A stretch of DNA of 62,577 nt from Cyanobacteria bacterium MAG CAR3_bin_5. Its GTDB lineage: Bacteria; Cyanobacteriota; Cyanobacteriia; PCC-6307; Cyanobiaceae. This document shows, one piece after another, positions 40,061-48,327 of the stretch. Location of the stretch: the NCBI GenBank assembly GCA_026709085.1, contig JAPOTR010000021.1, positions 1-62,577 on the forward strand, read 5' to 3'. The notes beneath the pieces were generated by a model, which had not been told where the DNA came from, did not search any database, and saw nothing but the letters and a program-made list of their open reading frames with translations. A program made the position numbers and the translations under genes. The first letter of the stretch is position 1. Each line of letters starts with the position of its first letter.

Positions 40061-43000
40061 GTCCGTGTTGAAAGTCATTCTTTCTGTATATTCCATCTCT
40101 GCTCCTTCTCGTAATTTATCAAGATTATAACTCACGCTAACTACCTTGCAATCTGGTTTGCAGTCCGGTTTGCATAGGAATGGTTCTCGCAAATAGTCGA
40201 CTTGGACTTTGTAATCATTGTCTGAAGTATTCTCATTAAATTCAACAATGGCGAGAATAAATTTATCTGGATTCTTTAGCGAGCAGATAATTTCATTTCT
40301 GGTAACAGTAATTGTTGGCGTTGGAGAATCTGCGGAGCGGCCCTTGACCTCAATGAAGCGAAGCCTCTCGGTATCAGGCACTCTGCTCTCGATGTCATAG
40401 CCAAGGCCTCTTTCAGATTCTTTATCAACTGGCTTGAAGCCAAGCCAACGTTCAACATGCTTAATGATTTCGCGTGCTCGCCATGCAATGACCTGATTGT
40501 CTGAAGACCCCCCTGGAAGTCCCCTTGGTTTCGCAGGAGGCTTATTAGGATTAGGGGGAGGTGTGGGAGGATGCCGGGGTGGAGCTTTCTTCTTGACAGG
40601 CGGTTCGGTATCTACATCGCCTGGGGGCGTGTCGAGAACATCGCTACTTTCGTCTGGTTTATCAAGTGGTTCTCCGCCGTTGGAAGTTGGCTTCGGCTCT
40701 TGGAGTTCGCTAGGGGGCGGTTCTTCTACCTTCCCAGGAGTTTCCTCTGAAACAGGGCAGACTGAGCACAGGTTGAAATTCTCCTCAGCATATTCCTGCA
40801 CATCCTGCGCAGAACGCCGAAAACTGTAGTGCAGTGCAGCCTTGATATCTTCAAGACCAAATTCTATTCCGATCTCTTCCGGTATAAGCTTGGCCAGCTT
40901 CGCTCGTGGCTGATCGACGTAAAAGAGGTCATCATTGATCCACAGGACATCTCGCTGTCGAGGATCTCCGGCAGGCTGACCGTTGATGTGAGGAACGGTT
41001 TTAAGGACCTGCATTTTATGACACCTGATTTGGGTGAGACGGTTGGCCAACGTTCGAATTCGCTGGGTATCGTCGTCGTTCTTGAGCTTCACCCGGCACA
41101 ACTGTCTTCCCAGGATGGTGAGCCACTCTTCCGGATCGACGCGATCATCACACTCTAAATTGGCATTATCAAGGCGATCTTCCATTATTGTAGCCAGATT
41201 TCGCAAATGTGAAAAAGATGGATAATCAACAGTCTCTTGTAAAAGAGATGACAGGTCAGCCGTCTTCTTCTTTACCCATGAATAGAGATGTTCCCAGCAG
41301 ACAAGGGGCTGTCTGGTCGACCAAGACAGATGATCAACGGAAGCCCACTCGCCAGCAAGATTGCACCATTGCCCACATTCTCTCCAGATATGGTCTGGAT
41401 ATCTGCGTAGCAGTGAGTGCACGTAACGTAAATCATTTGCGTTCAGCACATTGTTTTCCGGTAAGTTTTTGAGCCATCTGACTTTATCATCAAGAGTGGG
41501 CTTTTCAGCAACCCCAACGTGCTGCCATAGCGTCGTCAAGCTATTTACTGTATTGCGAATGATTTTGACATCCGGCATATCTTCTTCGCCGGATGTCCGA
41601 AAAACATCGGACGGCATCTGCCAACCACTGTTCTCAGTCAGAATAAGTCTCTCGGACTGGAAGGCTTGCTTGATCATGTTTGAATTTGAGTCCTCTGTCG
41701 AGGACTGGCTCAACATTCTATCGAGACGTTTGTACAATTCATCTACATCATTAACAAATGGCACTGTGCCTCGGGAAAGCTCTCGCAAGCGGTCAAGCAA
41801 GCGATCCGGTCCTCTGGGAGTTGTTCGTACACCCATCAAGTCAAGCAGAGGCCATGTCTGCTCGTTGTCCAGACTTGCCTCAACGAAATCCTCCACACCA
41901 ATCAGTGGCTCTGTTTCGTGAGTCAATCTGAACAGATCATCAGGCTTCCGAGGTACTCCCTTCCTATCGGGTAGGCAGGGCAGTTGTCGTAACTTTAATA
42001 CCCAGGACGATAGCCCATTCTGTATTGTTATTGACTGTGGCGTACCATGTGTAGAGATTTGCAACAGATTAGTGCTTTTAATCTTGTTCAAGTATCTTTT
42101 ATGGTTTTTGAATACAAGTTTAGTGATTTTAATCCACAGATTTTTATTATCTTTCGCTAATTCTTTCCAGTGATGCCAACAGGCGGTATCGAAGTCCAAG
42201 CTCTGTAGTCTGAAACGGTTCTTGCTGTAGGGGAAATAGTTGGAAGACATGAGAGTGAGATGGTGCTTCCTGGCTTCTTTCTCCACAACGCTACCTGTAA
42301 TGTCTTTAATGTCTTTGCACACTTGTACCAGAGAAATAGAAGTCGAAAGCCCTGCACGTCCTGACATAATCCAATTCTGCCATTCGTCTTGCGAGCATGA
42401 TTCGAAAGACTTTGAGTAGTCTTCATGAAGAAGTTTGGTTTCCCTCCAGTCATCTGGCAGCAGCTCTTCTAGTGTGCCATCCTTATCGAATAGAATAAAT
42501 TCGTCTTCCTTACTTGATCGGCAATATCTATCTCTGGTCACATATTTAAATTCAGACGATAGCCTTCTAATGTCGGCGTTAAGCTTCGCTGCAATATGAG
42601 CGATCTGAATACATTCTTTAAAATTCACTTCGTCTTGCGAAAAAAACAACTTGTCTGCTACAAATTTGATCACCTTATCCACAGGGCTGCCACTTCCTAA
42701 TCCAATATCCTTGAGAATTACATCTGCGGCCTGAATTCTCTTTTTTGTAGATTTGTCATTCCTCTCTATTGCAGATTTGTTGAGCTCTTTAAGATAGTTA
42801 GTATAGTCTTGATCTAGAATAAATGATAGATGTCTGACCAGAAACTCCCGGTCTGTCTTGGATTCAGGAAGGTTCTTATTGTCTAATCTTACAGTTTCTT
42901 TTGAAGCGCAGAGAATATCTTTTCCTTGCACTGGAACGATGCGAATATCTTCGGGATTGCCGTGATAATAGTAATCTTTTACTTTCGGTGAGATGTAGAC

Positions 43001-44404
43001 CCATAGATTTAGCAACTCGGGCCAGGTATTGGGTTTGGGAGGAATTTTCGTCTCTAGCATTTTGATGACTGCCGCATCGCCAAGCTCTTCAAGAAGGTCC
43101 CAAGCCACAAGTTTCTTACGATTGTCTTTATCAATATGGCGACACAGCGCCGGCCTTTTGCTTTCGTCCAAGAATTCGGTTGCGATATCAGGAGGCCAGA
43201 TCTTGAATAGGTCTTTTGGAATGGCAATGCTCTCTTTTGCTGGACTTAAGCGATTATCATCAGTTAATAATAGATCCTTATTTTGAATTTCCTGATTGAA
43301 AATCTTCTGAACAAGAGCACCACAAGTACTTCCCAGTGAATTGTCATTTTGATTTACACTGGGAAACAAGTCATATGCTCTGGCGCATTCGGCAATATCC
43401 ATATCAGCATCATTCAACCATTCCAGCATTGCCAAGGCGGCCAGCTTGCCTGCTCGTTGAAGAAGCCATCGATTTGTTGGTGATACTTCCAGATTCTTGA
43501 TCTTGAGACGTGACGGATCTTGAATGAAAGGTGCATTACATGTGAAAGGTAATCCTGTTGCAACGCCGGCTGGCAAAACAACATAAAGATCTCCCGTTGC
43601 CTTCACTCCGTGCAAGATCGAAATCTTGCACGGAGGAGGATAAAATTCTTGATTACTGGCAAATATGCTCCCTCTCTCCTGTCGAATTTCTTCCAAAGCT
43701 TCGTCAGGGAAGGGCTCGTCATCAGACCGGATCAGCAGGTGAGGTTTGTCCTCGTCTTCATTAAGAATCACCCATTCGCTGTCTTGTATTGGACCCGGCT
43801 GTCTATACCAGCACAACCGTTGATCACGAATTTTTATCTCGCAAATATTGTTAAAGGAAAGGAGGTAAACGGGACTCTTGCACCAGTCCTGAAGATTCTT
43901 CTCGACTGCTTCCTGTAGATTCTGATCACGTATTTCAATAACGATCCGAGTTTTGCCGAGAGTATCCACCTCTTCCTGAAGCCAGTGAGGTTCAATGAAA
44001 CGACGCTTATGGAAGCAAACGGAAAGAGAAGGGGTAAAAAGCTTGACGGGATCACCAAGACTGAAAGTGCTCTTGAAGCCGATTCCCCGGAAGCCGATGG
44101 TGTGCAAGGCTCTTTTATTTGAATAGGCTAACTGGCAAAGTGACCTGAAATCCTCTTCTGAGAAATCCCTACCGTTGTGGTCGAATATAAACATCTGATT
44201 CTCAATCCACACAGATACTTCTGTGGCACCAGCATCATCTGCGTTCTGCAGAAGTTCCGACAGAACATGGCTAGGACTTTGTAGTTGCCGGAAGAGCGGA
44301 GTCCAGGGACCGGCAAGCCCTGGATCCCCTTCTAGTTGAGTCCAACGTTGCGCAGCTTTTTGCTGAACAGCATCAAAGAAAGGTGGTTTTGATCCCATTT
44401 TCAA
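39968..44404 (-). CDS. Sacsin/Hsp90-like ATPase with DUF3883 nuclease-like C-terminus
   Basis: A 1478-residue protein. Residues about 40-125 carry the Bergerat ATP-binding fold: ELLQNADDAGATEV (N box, 50-62), IFDHNGRDF (73-81) and GFRGIGFKSTF (104-114). A long middle of unknown fold follows. A Pro-rich flexible linker spans about 1218-1301. A DUF3883 domain then has the PD-(D/E)xK-like pair GYDIES (Asp 1337) and FIEVKGRS (Glu 1352, Lys 1354). The architecture recurs in bacterial defence islands, so an anti-phage role is likely but unproven. The gene is much AT-richer than its neighbours, so horizontally acquired. Its last 30 or so residues are read through the opposite strand of the XRE/ImmA pseudogene. 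Confidence 0.85.
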   Translation of the reverse strand: MKMGSKPPFFDAVQQKAAQRWTQLEGDPGLAGPWTPLFRQLQSPSHVLSELLQNADDAGATEVSVWIENQMFIFDHNGRDFSEEDFRSLCQLAYSNKRALHTIGFRGIGFKSTFSLGDPVKLFTPSLSVCFHKRRFIEPHWLQEEVDTLGKTRIVIEIRDQNLQEAVEKNLQDWCKSPVYLLSFNNICEIKIRDQRLCWYRQPGPIQDSEWVILNEDEDKPHLLIRSDDEPFPDEALEEIRQERGSIFASNQEFYPPPCKISILHGVKATGDLYVVLPAGVATGLPFTCNAPFIQDPSRLKIKNLEVSPTNRWLLQRAGKLAALAMLEWLNDADMDIAECARAYDLFPSVNQNDNSLGSTCGALVQKIFNQEIQNKDLLLTDDNRLSPAKESIAIPKDLFKIWPPDIATEFLDESKRPALCRHIDKDNRKKLVAWDLLEELGDAAVIKMLETKIPPKPNTWPELLNLWVYISPKVKDYYYHGNPEDIRIVPVQGKDILCASKETVRLDNKNLPESKTDREFLVRHLSFILDQDYTNYLKELNKSAIERNDKSTKKRIQAADVILKDIGLGSGSPVDKVIKFVADKLFFSQDEVNFKECIQIAHIAAKLNADIRRLSSEFKYVTRDRYCRSSKEDEFILFDKDGTLEELLPDDWRETKLLHEDYSKSFESCSQDEWQNWIMSGRAGLSTSISLVQVCKDIKDITGSVVEKEARKHHLTLMSSNYFPYSKNRFRLQSLDFDTACWHHWKELAKDNKNLWIKITKLVFKNHKRYLNKIKSTNLLQISTHGTPQSITIQNGLSSWVLKLRQLPCLPDRKGVPRKPDDLFRLTHETEPLIGVEDFVEASLDNEQTWPLLDLMGVRTTPRGPDRLLDRLRELSRGTVPFVNDVDELYKRLDRMLSQSSTEDSNSNMIKQAFQSERLILTENSGWQMPSDVFRTSGEEDMPDVKIIRNTVNSLTTLWQHVGVAEKPTLDDKVRWLKNLPENNVLNANDLRYVHSLLRRYPDHIWRECGQWCNLAGEWASVDHLSWSTRQPLVCWEHLYSWVKKKTADLSSLLQETVDYPSFSHLRNLATIMEDRLDNANLECDDRVDPEEWLTILGRQLCRVKLKNDDDTQRIRTLANRLTQIRCHKMQVLKTVPHINGQPAGDPRQRDVLWINDDLFYVDQPRAKLAKLIPEEIGIEFGLEDIKAALHYSFRRSAQDVQEYAEENFNLCSVCPVSEETPGKVEEPPPSELQEPKPTSNGGEPLDKPDESSDVLDTPPGDVDTEPPVKKKAPPRHPPTPPPNPNKPPAKPRGLPGGSSDNQVIAWRAREIIKHVERWLGFKPVDKESERGLGYDIESRVPDTERLRFIEVKGRSADSPTPTITVTRNEIICSLKNPDKFILAIVEFNENTSDNDYKVQVDYLREPFLCKPDCKPDCKVVSVSYNLDKLREGAEMEYTERMTFNTDRTYHCTLNISHRDLVVRQPWISRLYSWPAP

Positions 44405-44586
44405 ATCTCTGCTCGTTCTGGCAATTCAGCCACAGTGTAGGGCAGCATGGAAAATCGCTGTCCCCTTGCCTGAAAAGCCTAGCTGACCCCCACCCCAAGC
44501 GGCCGCCCCGCCGAGGAACCCATGGCACAGGCCACACCTAAGGCCCCCACATAAGCAACAATAGCACCACACGCTCCTTTGCTGTC

Positions 44587-45369
44587 ATGCTCCTGGATCT
44601 CAGCGGCAAGAAGGCCCTGGTTACCGGCATTGCCAACAACCGCTCCATCGCCTGGGGCATCGCCCGGCAACTCCACCTTGCCGGGGCGGAACTGGGCGTC
44701 ACCTATCTCCCGGACGAAAAGGGGCGGTTCGAGGCCAAGGTGCGGGAACTCACAGCGCCCCTCAACCCCGGCCTGTTTCTGCCCATGGACGTGCAGAACC
44801 CGGACCAGATGCAGGCGGTGTTCCAGCAACTGGAGAGCCAGTGGGGCCAACTGGACATCCTCGTTCACTGCCTCGCCTTTGCCAACAAGGCGGATCTGGC
44901 GGGGGACTTCAGCGCCACCACCGCTCAGGGGTTCCGCACCGCCCTGGAGATCAGCGCCTACTCCCTCACCTCCCTCTGCCACCTGGCCAAACCCCTTTTC
45001 TCCCAAGGGGCCAGCGTGATCACCCTCACCTACCTGGGGTCCGAGCGGGCCGTTCCCAACTACAACGTCATGGGATTGGCCAAGGCGGCCCTGGAGGCTT
45101 CCGTGCGCTACCTGGCGGCCGAGCTGGGGCCTGAGAAGCAGGTGCGGGTCAACGCCATCAGTGCCGGCCCCATCCGCACCCTGGCCAGTTCCGCAGTGGG
45201 GGGCATTCTGGAGATGATTCACCACGTGGAGGAAAAGGCTCCCCTGCGCCGCACCGTGACCCAGCAGGAGGTGGGCAACACCGCCGCGTTCCTGGCCAGC
45301 CCTCTGGCCTCCGGCATCAGCGGCCAGGTGCTTTACGTGGACGGGGGCTATTGCATCACGGGGCTCTGA
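44587..45369 (+). CDS. fabI: Enoyl-[acyl-carrier-protein] reductase
   Basis: NADH/NADPH-dependent reductase for the last step of each fatty-acid elongation cycle. 260 residues, of the short-chain dehydrogenase fold. It has the FabI-type dinucleotide motif GIANNRSIAWGIA and the catalytic pattern Y-x6-Y-x6-K in TYLGSERAVPNYNVMGLAKA. The C-terminal GISGQVLYVDGGYCITG is conserved. It is the target of triclosan and isoniazid-like inhibitors in other species. The gene lies just beyond the AT-rich ATPase gene and marks a return to host composition. Confidence 0.95.
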   Translation: MLLDLSGKKALVTGIANNRSIAWGIARQLHLAGAELGVTYLPDEKGRFEAKVRELTAPLNPGLFLPMDVQNPDQMQAVFQQLESQWGQLDILVHCLAFANKADLAGDFSATTAQGFRTALEISAYSLTSLCHLAKPLFSQGASVITLTYLGSERAVPNYNVMGLAKAALEASVRYLAAELGPEKQVRVNAISAGPIRTLASSAVGGILEMIHHVEEKAPLRRTVTQQEVGNTAAFLASPLASGISGQVLYVDGGYCITGL

Positions 45370-45380
45370 AGGCTGCGGCT

Positions 45381-45989
45381 GTGAACACGTCCGAGAAACC
45401 CGGTCCCCATGAGTGTCCCCCCGTGGGACCGGCAGCGGCGCTGGCCCAGCGCATCATCGCCCGGATCCCGGTCCTGGAGACGGCGCGGCTGCGGCTGCGG
45501 GCTCCCCGCATCACGGATTTCCAGATCTATGCCCGCATCGCCTGCTCCCCGCGGGCGCGGTTCCTGGGAGGACCCATGACCCGGGAGGAGGCCTGGGATG
45601 ATTTCGCACGCACGTGCAGCACTTGGCTCTGGCGGGGTCATGGGGCGTGGATCATGGCGGGGAAGGCGGATGGCGCCCCGTTGGGGGTGGTTGTGCTGGG
45701 GTTCGAGCCGGGGGATCAGGACCCGGAATTGGGCATTGCCCTCATCCAGGCGGCCGAAGGCCGAGGCCTTGCCCTGGAGGCGGCCCGGGCGGCGCGGGAC
45801 TACGCCTTCAGGTCACTGGAACTGCCCCGTCTGGTGAGCTACGTCTCTCCGGACAACACCCGTTCCATTGCCCTGATGGAGAGACTGGGGGCCCAGCGTG
45901 AGCCCGCTCTGCTCAAGGGCAACCTGGTGTACCGCCACATGCCGCCCTCAGCGAAGGGGCGGCCCCACAGTGATAAAGGGCAGCGCTGA
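45381..45989 (+). CDS. GNAT family N-acetyltransferase (RimJ/RimL-like)
   Basis: A 202-residue acetyl-CoA-dependent transferase. After a poorly conserved N-terminus the family pattern appears: ETARLRLRAPRITDFQIY, a GVVVLGFE strand, the IALIQAAEGRGLALEAARAARDYAF acetyl-CoA loop (written here as AEGRGLALEAA) and the NTRSIALMERLGA helix. This matches the Acetyltransf_3 group that includes ribosomal-protein acetyltransferases. The substrate is unknown. GTG at 45381 was chosen. TTG at 45351 would overlap fabI. It follows fabI by 11 bp. Confidence 0.85.
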   Translation: MNTSEKPGPHECPPVGPAAALAQRIIARIPVLETARLRLRAPRITDFQIYARIACSPRARFLGGPMTREEAWDDFARTCSTWLWRGHGAWIMAGKADGAPLGVVVLGFEPGDQDPELGIALIQAAEGRGLALEAARAARDYAFRSLELPRLVSYVSPDNTRSIALMERLGAQREPALLKGNLVYRHMPPSAKGRPHSDKGQR

Positions 45990-46010
45990 TACCAAGCCGT
46001 CGTCTTGTCC

Positions 46011-46436
46011 TCAGTTGGCCACAGCCCCGAACAACTGGAAAACGTCCCGGCAGAAGTGGCGCAGGGCCTGGCTCACGTCCTCCGCAGGCGTGTCCTTCCC
46101 CTCCGGACGCCATGGCCCCAGCGTGGCAAGACGCCATTGCTCCCCCCGGAAGCTGATGCCCCGCAACACCAGACCCAGCAGTTGCCCCTGCTTCCCCGGC
46201 GCCGTCTTGAACTGCAGTTGCACCAACACACTGCGACAGGCCAGCCGCGGGCTCCAGCCAGGGAAATGAAAGCCCAGGTCAATGGAGTTGGCCTCCTCCC
46301 AATGGCGGGTACGCCGGTCATCCCGCCAGGGGCAGAGATCAGCCCGTCCGTCGGGGAACCGTTGACGGAAGGCCGTGGCCACACTGGCAATGGTCCAGGC
46401 AAGCTCTGGACAGGTGACCTGACGGGAGGCATTCAT
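46011..46436 (-). CDS. Conserved hypothetical protein
   Basis: A 141-residue soluble protein of unknown function. It has several aromatic, strand-like segments (IDLGFHFPGWSPRL, VLVQLQFKTA, GQLLGLVLRGISFRG) and a helical C-terminus (VSQALRHFCRDVFQLFGAVA). This suggests a compact alpha/beta fold. The ATG at 46436 was chosen; another at 46457 adds seven residues. It is convergent with the acetyltransferase gene. Confidence 0.55.
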   Translation of the reverse strand: MNASRQVTCPELAWTIASVATAFRQRFPDGRADLCPWRDDRRTRHWEEANSIDLGFHFPGWSPRLACRSVLVQLQFKTAPGKQGQLLGLVLRGISFRGEQWRLATLGPWRPEGKDTPAEDVSQALRHFCRDVFQLFGAVAN

Positions 46437-46792
46437 GGCAACAGGAGTCCAGGACACAGAGGTGGTTCAACGATAAGAACCGGCGCCCGCGTTGGTGTCT
46501 CCCCGTGGAGGCTTTGTTGGCTCCAACGCCAGGGATGGGGCTAAAACCGTTGCAACAGATACTTGATGGACCGGGATTGCCCAGCAGAATCCAAGAGTAT
46601 CCAGCACAGTAGAATTGTACGGGGAAGTTGTTACGATGGCACGTTCGGAACAATACACTGCGCCGTTCAGGATTGACCCGCTCGACATTGGCAAGCGTGA
46701 CCATGGGAGTTGGCCCCATGTTGTGTTGCCGGGGATCATGACCCCAGGGGCACCGGCGGGGGTGCTGAGATGATGGTCTCAGGAGGGTCGTC
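46437..46792. other. Intergenic region upstream of trpD2
   Basis: About 350 bp. It contains a possible small frame (46636-46773) and short hairpin-forming sequences, such as CATGGG/CCCATG near 46704 and GCACC/GGTGC near 46750. AGGAGGG lies just before the ATG at 46793. Confidence 0.4.
46636..46773 (+). CDS. Possible small protein or leader ORF
   Basis: A 45-codon frame (MARSEQYTAPFRIDPLDIGK...) with GGGGAAG about 10 bp upstream. It ends 19 bp before the trpD2-like start. The peptide is soluble and matches no family I know. It could be a small protein, a leader peptide or chance. Codon bias looks host-like. Confidence 0.3.
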   Translation: MARSEQYTAPFRIDPLDIGKRDHGSWPHVVLPGIMTPGAPAGVLR

Positions 46793-47875
46793 ATGGTGAC
46801 TCGGAGCAGCCGGCAACGCTTCCGTGAACTCCTGCGCAAAATCGGCAGTGGCGAACACACCAGCCGCGGCCTCTCCCGGGAGGAAGCCGCGGAGGCCCTG
46901 GCGCTGATGCTCAACGGGGACGCCACCCCTGCCCAGATGGGGGCCTTTCTCATTGCCCATCGCATCCGCCGTCCGGAACCCCAGGAGTTGGCGGGCATGC
47001 TGGACCACTACAACGCCCATGGTCCATCCCTCCACAGCCAAGGCCCCCATCTGCCCATCTGCTTCGGGATGCCCTACGACGGCCGCACCAGGACCGCACC
47101 GGTGTTTCCCCTGACGGCTTTGGTGTTGGCGGCAGCGGGACATCCCGTCATTCTCCATGGGGGGCGACGCATGCCCATCAAATACGGCATCACCCCCATG
47201 GAGTTGCTCCAGGTTTTGGGCATTGACTTTTCCGGGCTCACCATTGCCGCCGTGCAACATTGTCTGGACCGGGAGAACCTGGCCCTGGCCCATCAGCCCC
47301 TGCACTTCCCCAAGGCGGAGACACTGGTGGAAATTCGCGACGAACTGGGCAAGCGCCCCCCGGTGGCGAGCCTGGAGTTGCTCTGGTCCCCCCACAAGGG
47401 GGTCCATCTGCTGGTGTCCGGATTTGTCCATCCCCCCACGGAGAGCCGGGCCTGGGCAGCCCTGGCGGAATACGGGGAGCCCAACGTTGTCACCGTCAAG
47501 GGATTGGAGGGGAGCACGGATATTCCCACCAGCCGCGCCGGCATCCTTGCCCACGTGCGGGACGGCCAGGCGGAGCGGCAGATCTTCCATCCCCGCGACC
47601 ACGGTTATTTCGGGGTGGATCTGGCCTGGAGCGGCGAGGAGACCTGGGTCCGGATGGCGGAAGCCGCCCTGGAAGGCCATGGTCCCCTGTGCCGGGCCGT
47701 GATCTGGAACAGCGGCTCCTACCTGTGGTTTCTGAACCGTGAGCGTTCCTTGCCCGATTGCCTGGCGGCGGCGGCGGAGTTGGTGGCCAGCGGACAGGTG
47801 CGCCGGAAGCGGGACCGCCTCCGCCAGGTGCTGGGGAGCATGGAACCCCAACGGCAACACGCGGCATGTCGATAA
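46793..47875 (+). CDS. Anthranilate phosphoribosyltransferase-like protein (TrpD2/YbiB type)
   Basis: A 360-residue protein of the glycosyltransferase family 3 fold. The N-terminal helical domain (LSREEAAEALALMLNGDATPAQMGAFLIAHRIR, seen here as EEAAEALALML and ATPAQMGAFLIAHRIR) and the central domain resemble TrpD. The GTGGD phosphoribosyl-pyrophosphate loop of true TrpD is missing; the place is taken by FGMPYDGRTRTAP. This matches the TrpD2/YbiB group, whose E. coli member binds nucleic acid rather than making tryptophan. A strong AGGAGGG precedes the ATG. The last 10 bp overlap narM. Confidence 0.85.
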   Translation: MVTRSSRQRFRELLRKIGSGEHTSRGLSREEAAEALALMLNGDATPAQMGAFLIAHRIRRPEPQELAGMLDHYNAHGPSLHSQGPHLPICFGMPYDGRTRTAPVFPLTALVLAAAGHPVILHGGRRMPIKYGITPMELLQVLGIDFSGLTIAAVQHCLDRENLALAHQPLHFPKAETLVEIRDELGKRPPVASLELLWSPHKGVHLLVSGFVHPPTESRAWAALAEYGEPNVVTVKGLEGSTDIPTSRAGILAHVRDGQAERQIFHPRDHGYFGVDLAWSGEETWVRMAEAALEGHGPLCRAVIWNSGSYLWFLNRERSLPDCLAAAAELVASGQVRRKRDRLRQVLGSMEPQRQHAACR

Positions 47876-48327
47876 ACGAGGCGGGCCGCTGCTTTGCCTT
47901 TGAAGCGGATTTCATGGGCAGTTGGCGTTGTATCCCCCTCTGTGTGCGCCGCAAGCTGGATCTGGCGGGCGTCAAGCTCAAACTGCGCCACTGGCTGGCC
48001 CTGGACCACCAGGAGCGTCAACGGTTGGTGGACTGGCTCGACGGACCGGACGATCTCCGGGCCTTGGCCGCCCATCTCAAACAGCGCACCGCCGCCATGG
48101 CGGATGGTCCCGTGGGGGCGTTGCCCATTCCCCGGACTCCCCCCTGGCGGCAGGCGCAGCCCCCGGAGACCGTGGCCGCGGCGCTGCAACCCATGGGGCG
48201 CGCCATGGATCGTGACCAATGGCGGCGGCTGAGTGAACTGGAGCGTTTTGCCCTGTGCAAACTTGCCCGCCCCGGTCATGATCACCACAACTTGGTCCAT
48301 GCCCTCGCGGAATTCAACCTCCCATGA
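47866..48327 (+). CDS. narM: Nitrate reductase-associated protein NarM
   Basis: A 153-residue cyanobacterial protein needed for active assimilatory nitrate reductase in species where it has been studied. The family pattern is clear: FAFEADFMGSWRCIPLCVRRKLDLAGVKLKL at the start (shown here as SWRCIPLCVRRKLDLAGVKL), a central PPW motif (PIPRTPPWRQ) and the C-terminal QWRRLSELERFALCKLARP. It overlaps the end of the TrpD2-like gene by 10 bp, so the two are likely co-translated. No nitrate reductase gene is in the window. The 3' end overlaps the convergent oxidase gene by 14 bp. Confidence 0.88.
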   Translation: MSINEAGRCFAFEADFMGSWRCIPLCVRRKLDLAGVKLKLRHWLALDHQERQRLVDWLDGPDDLRALAAHLKQRTAAMADGPVGALPIPRTPPWRQAQPPETVAAALQPMGRAMDRDQWRRLSELERFALCKLARPGHDHHNLVHALAEFNLP

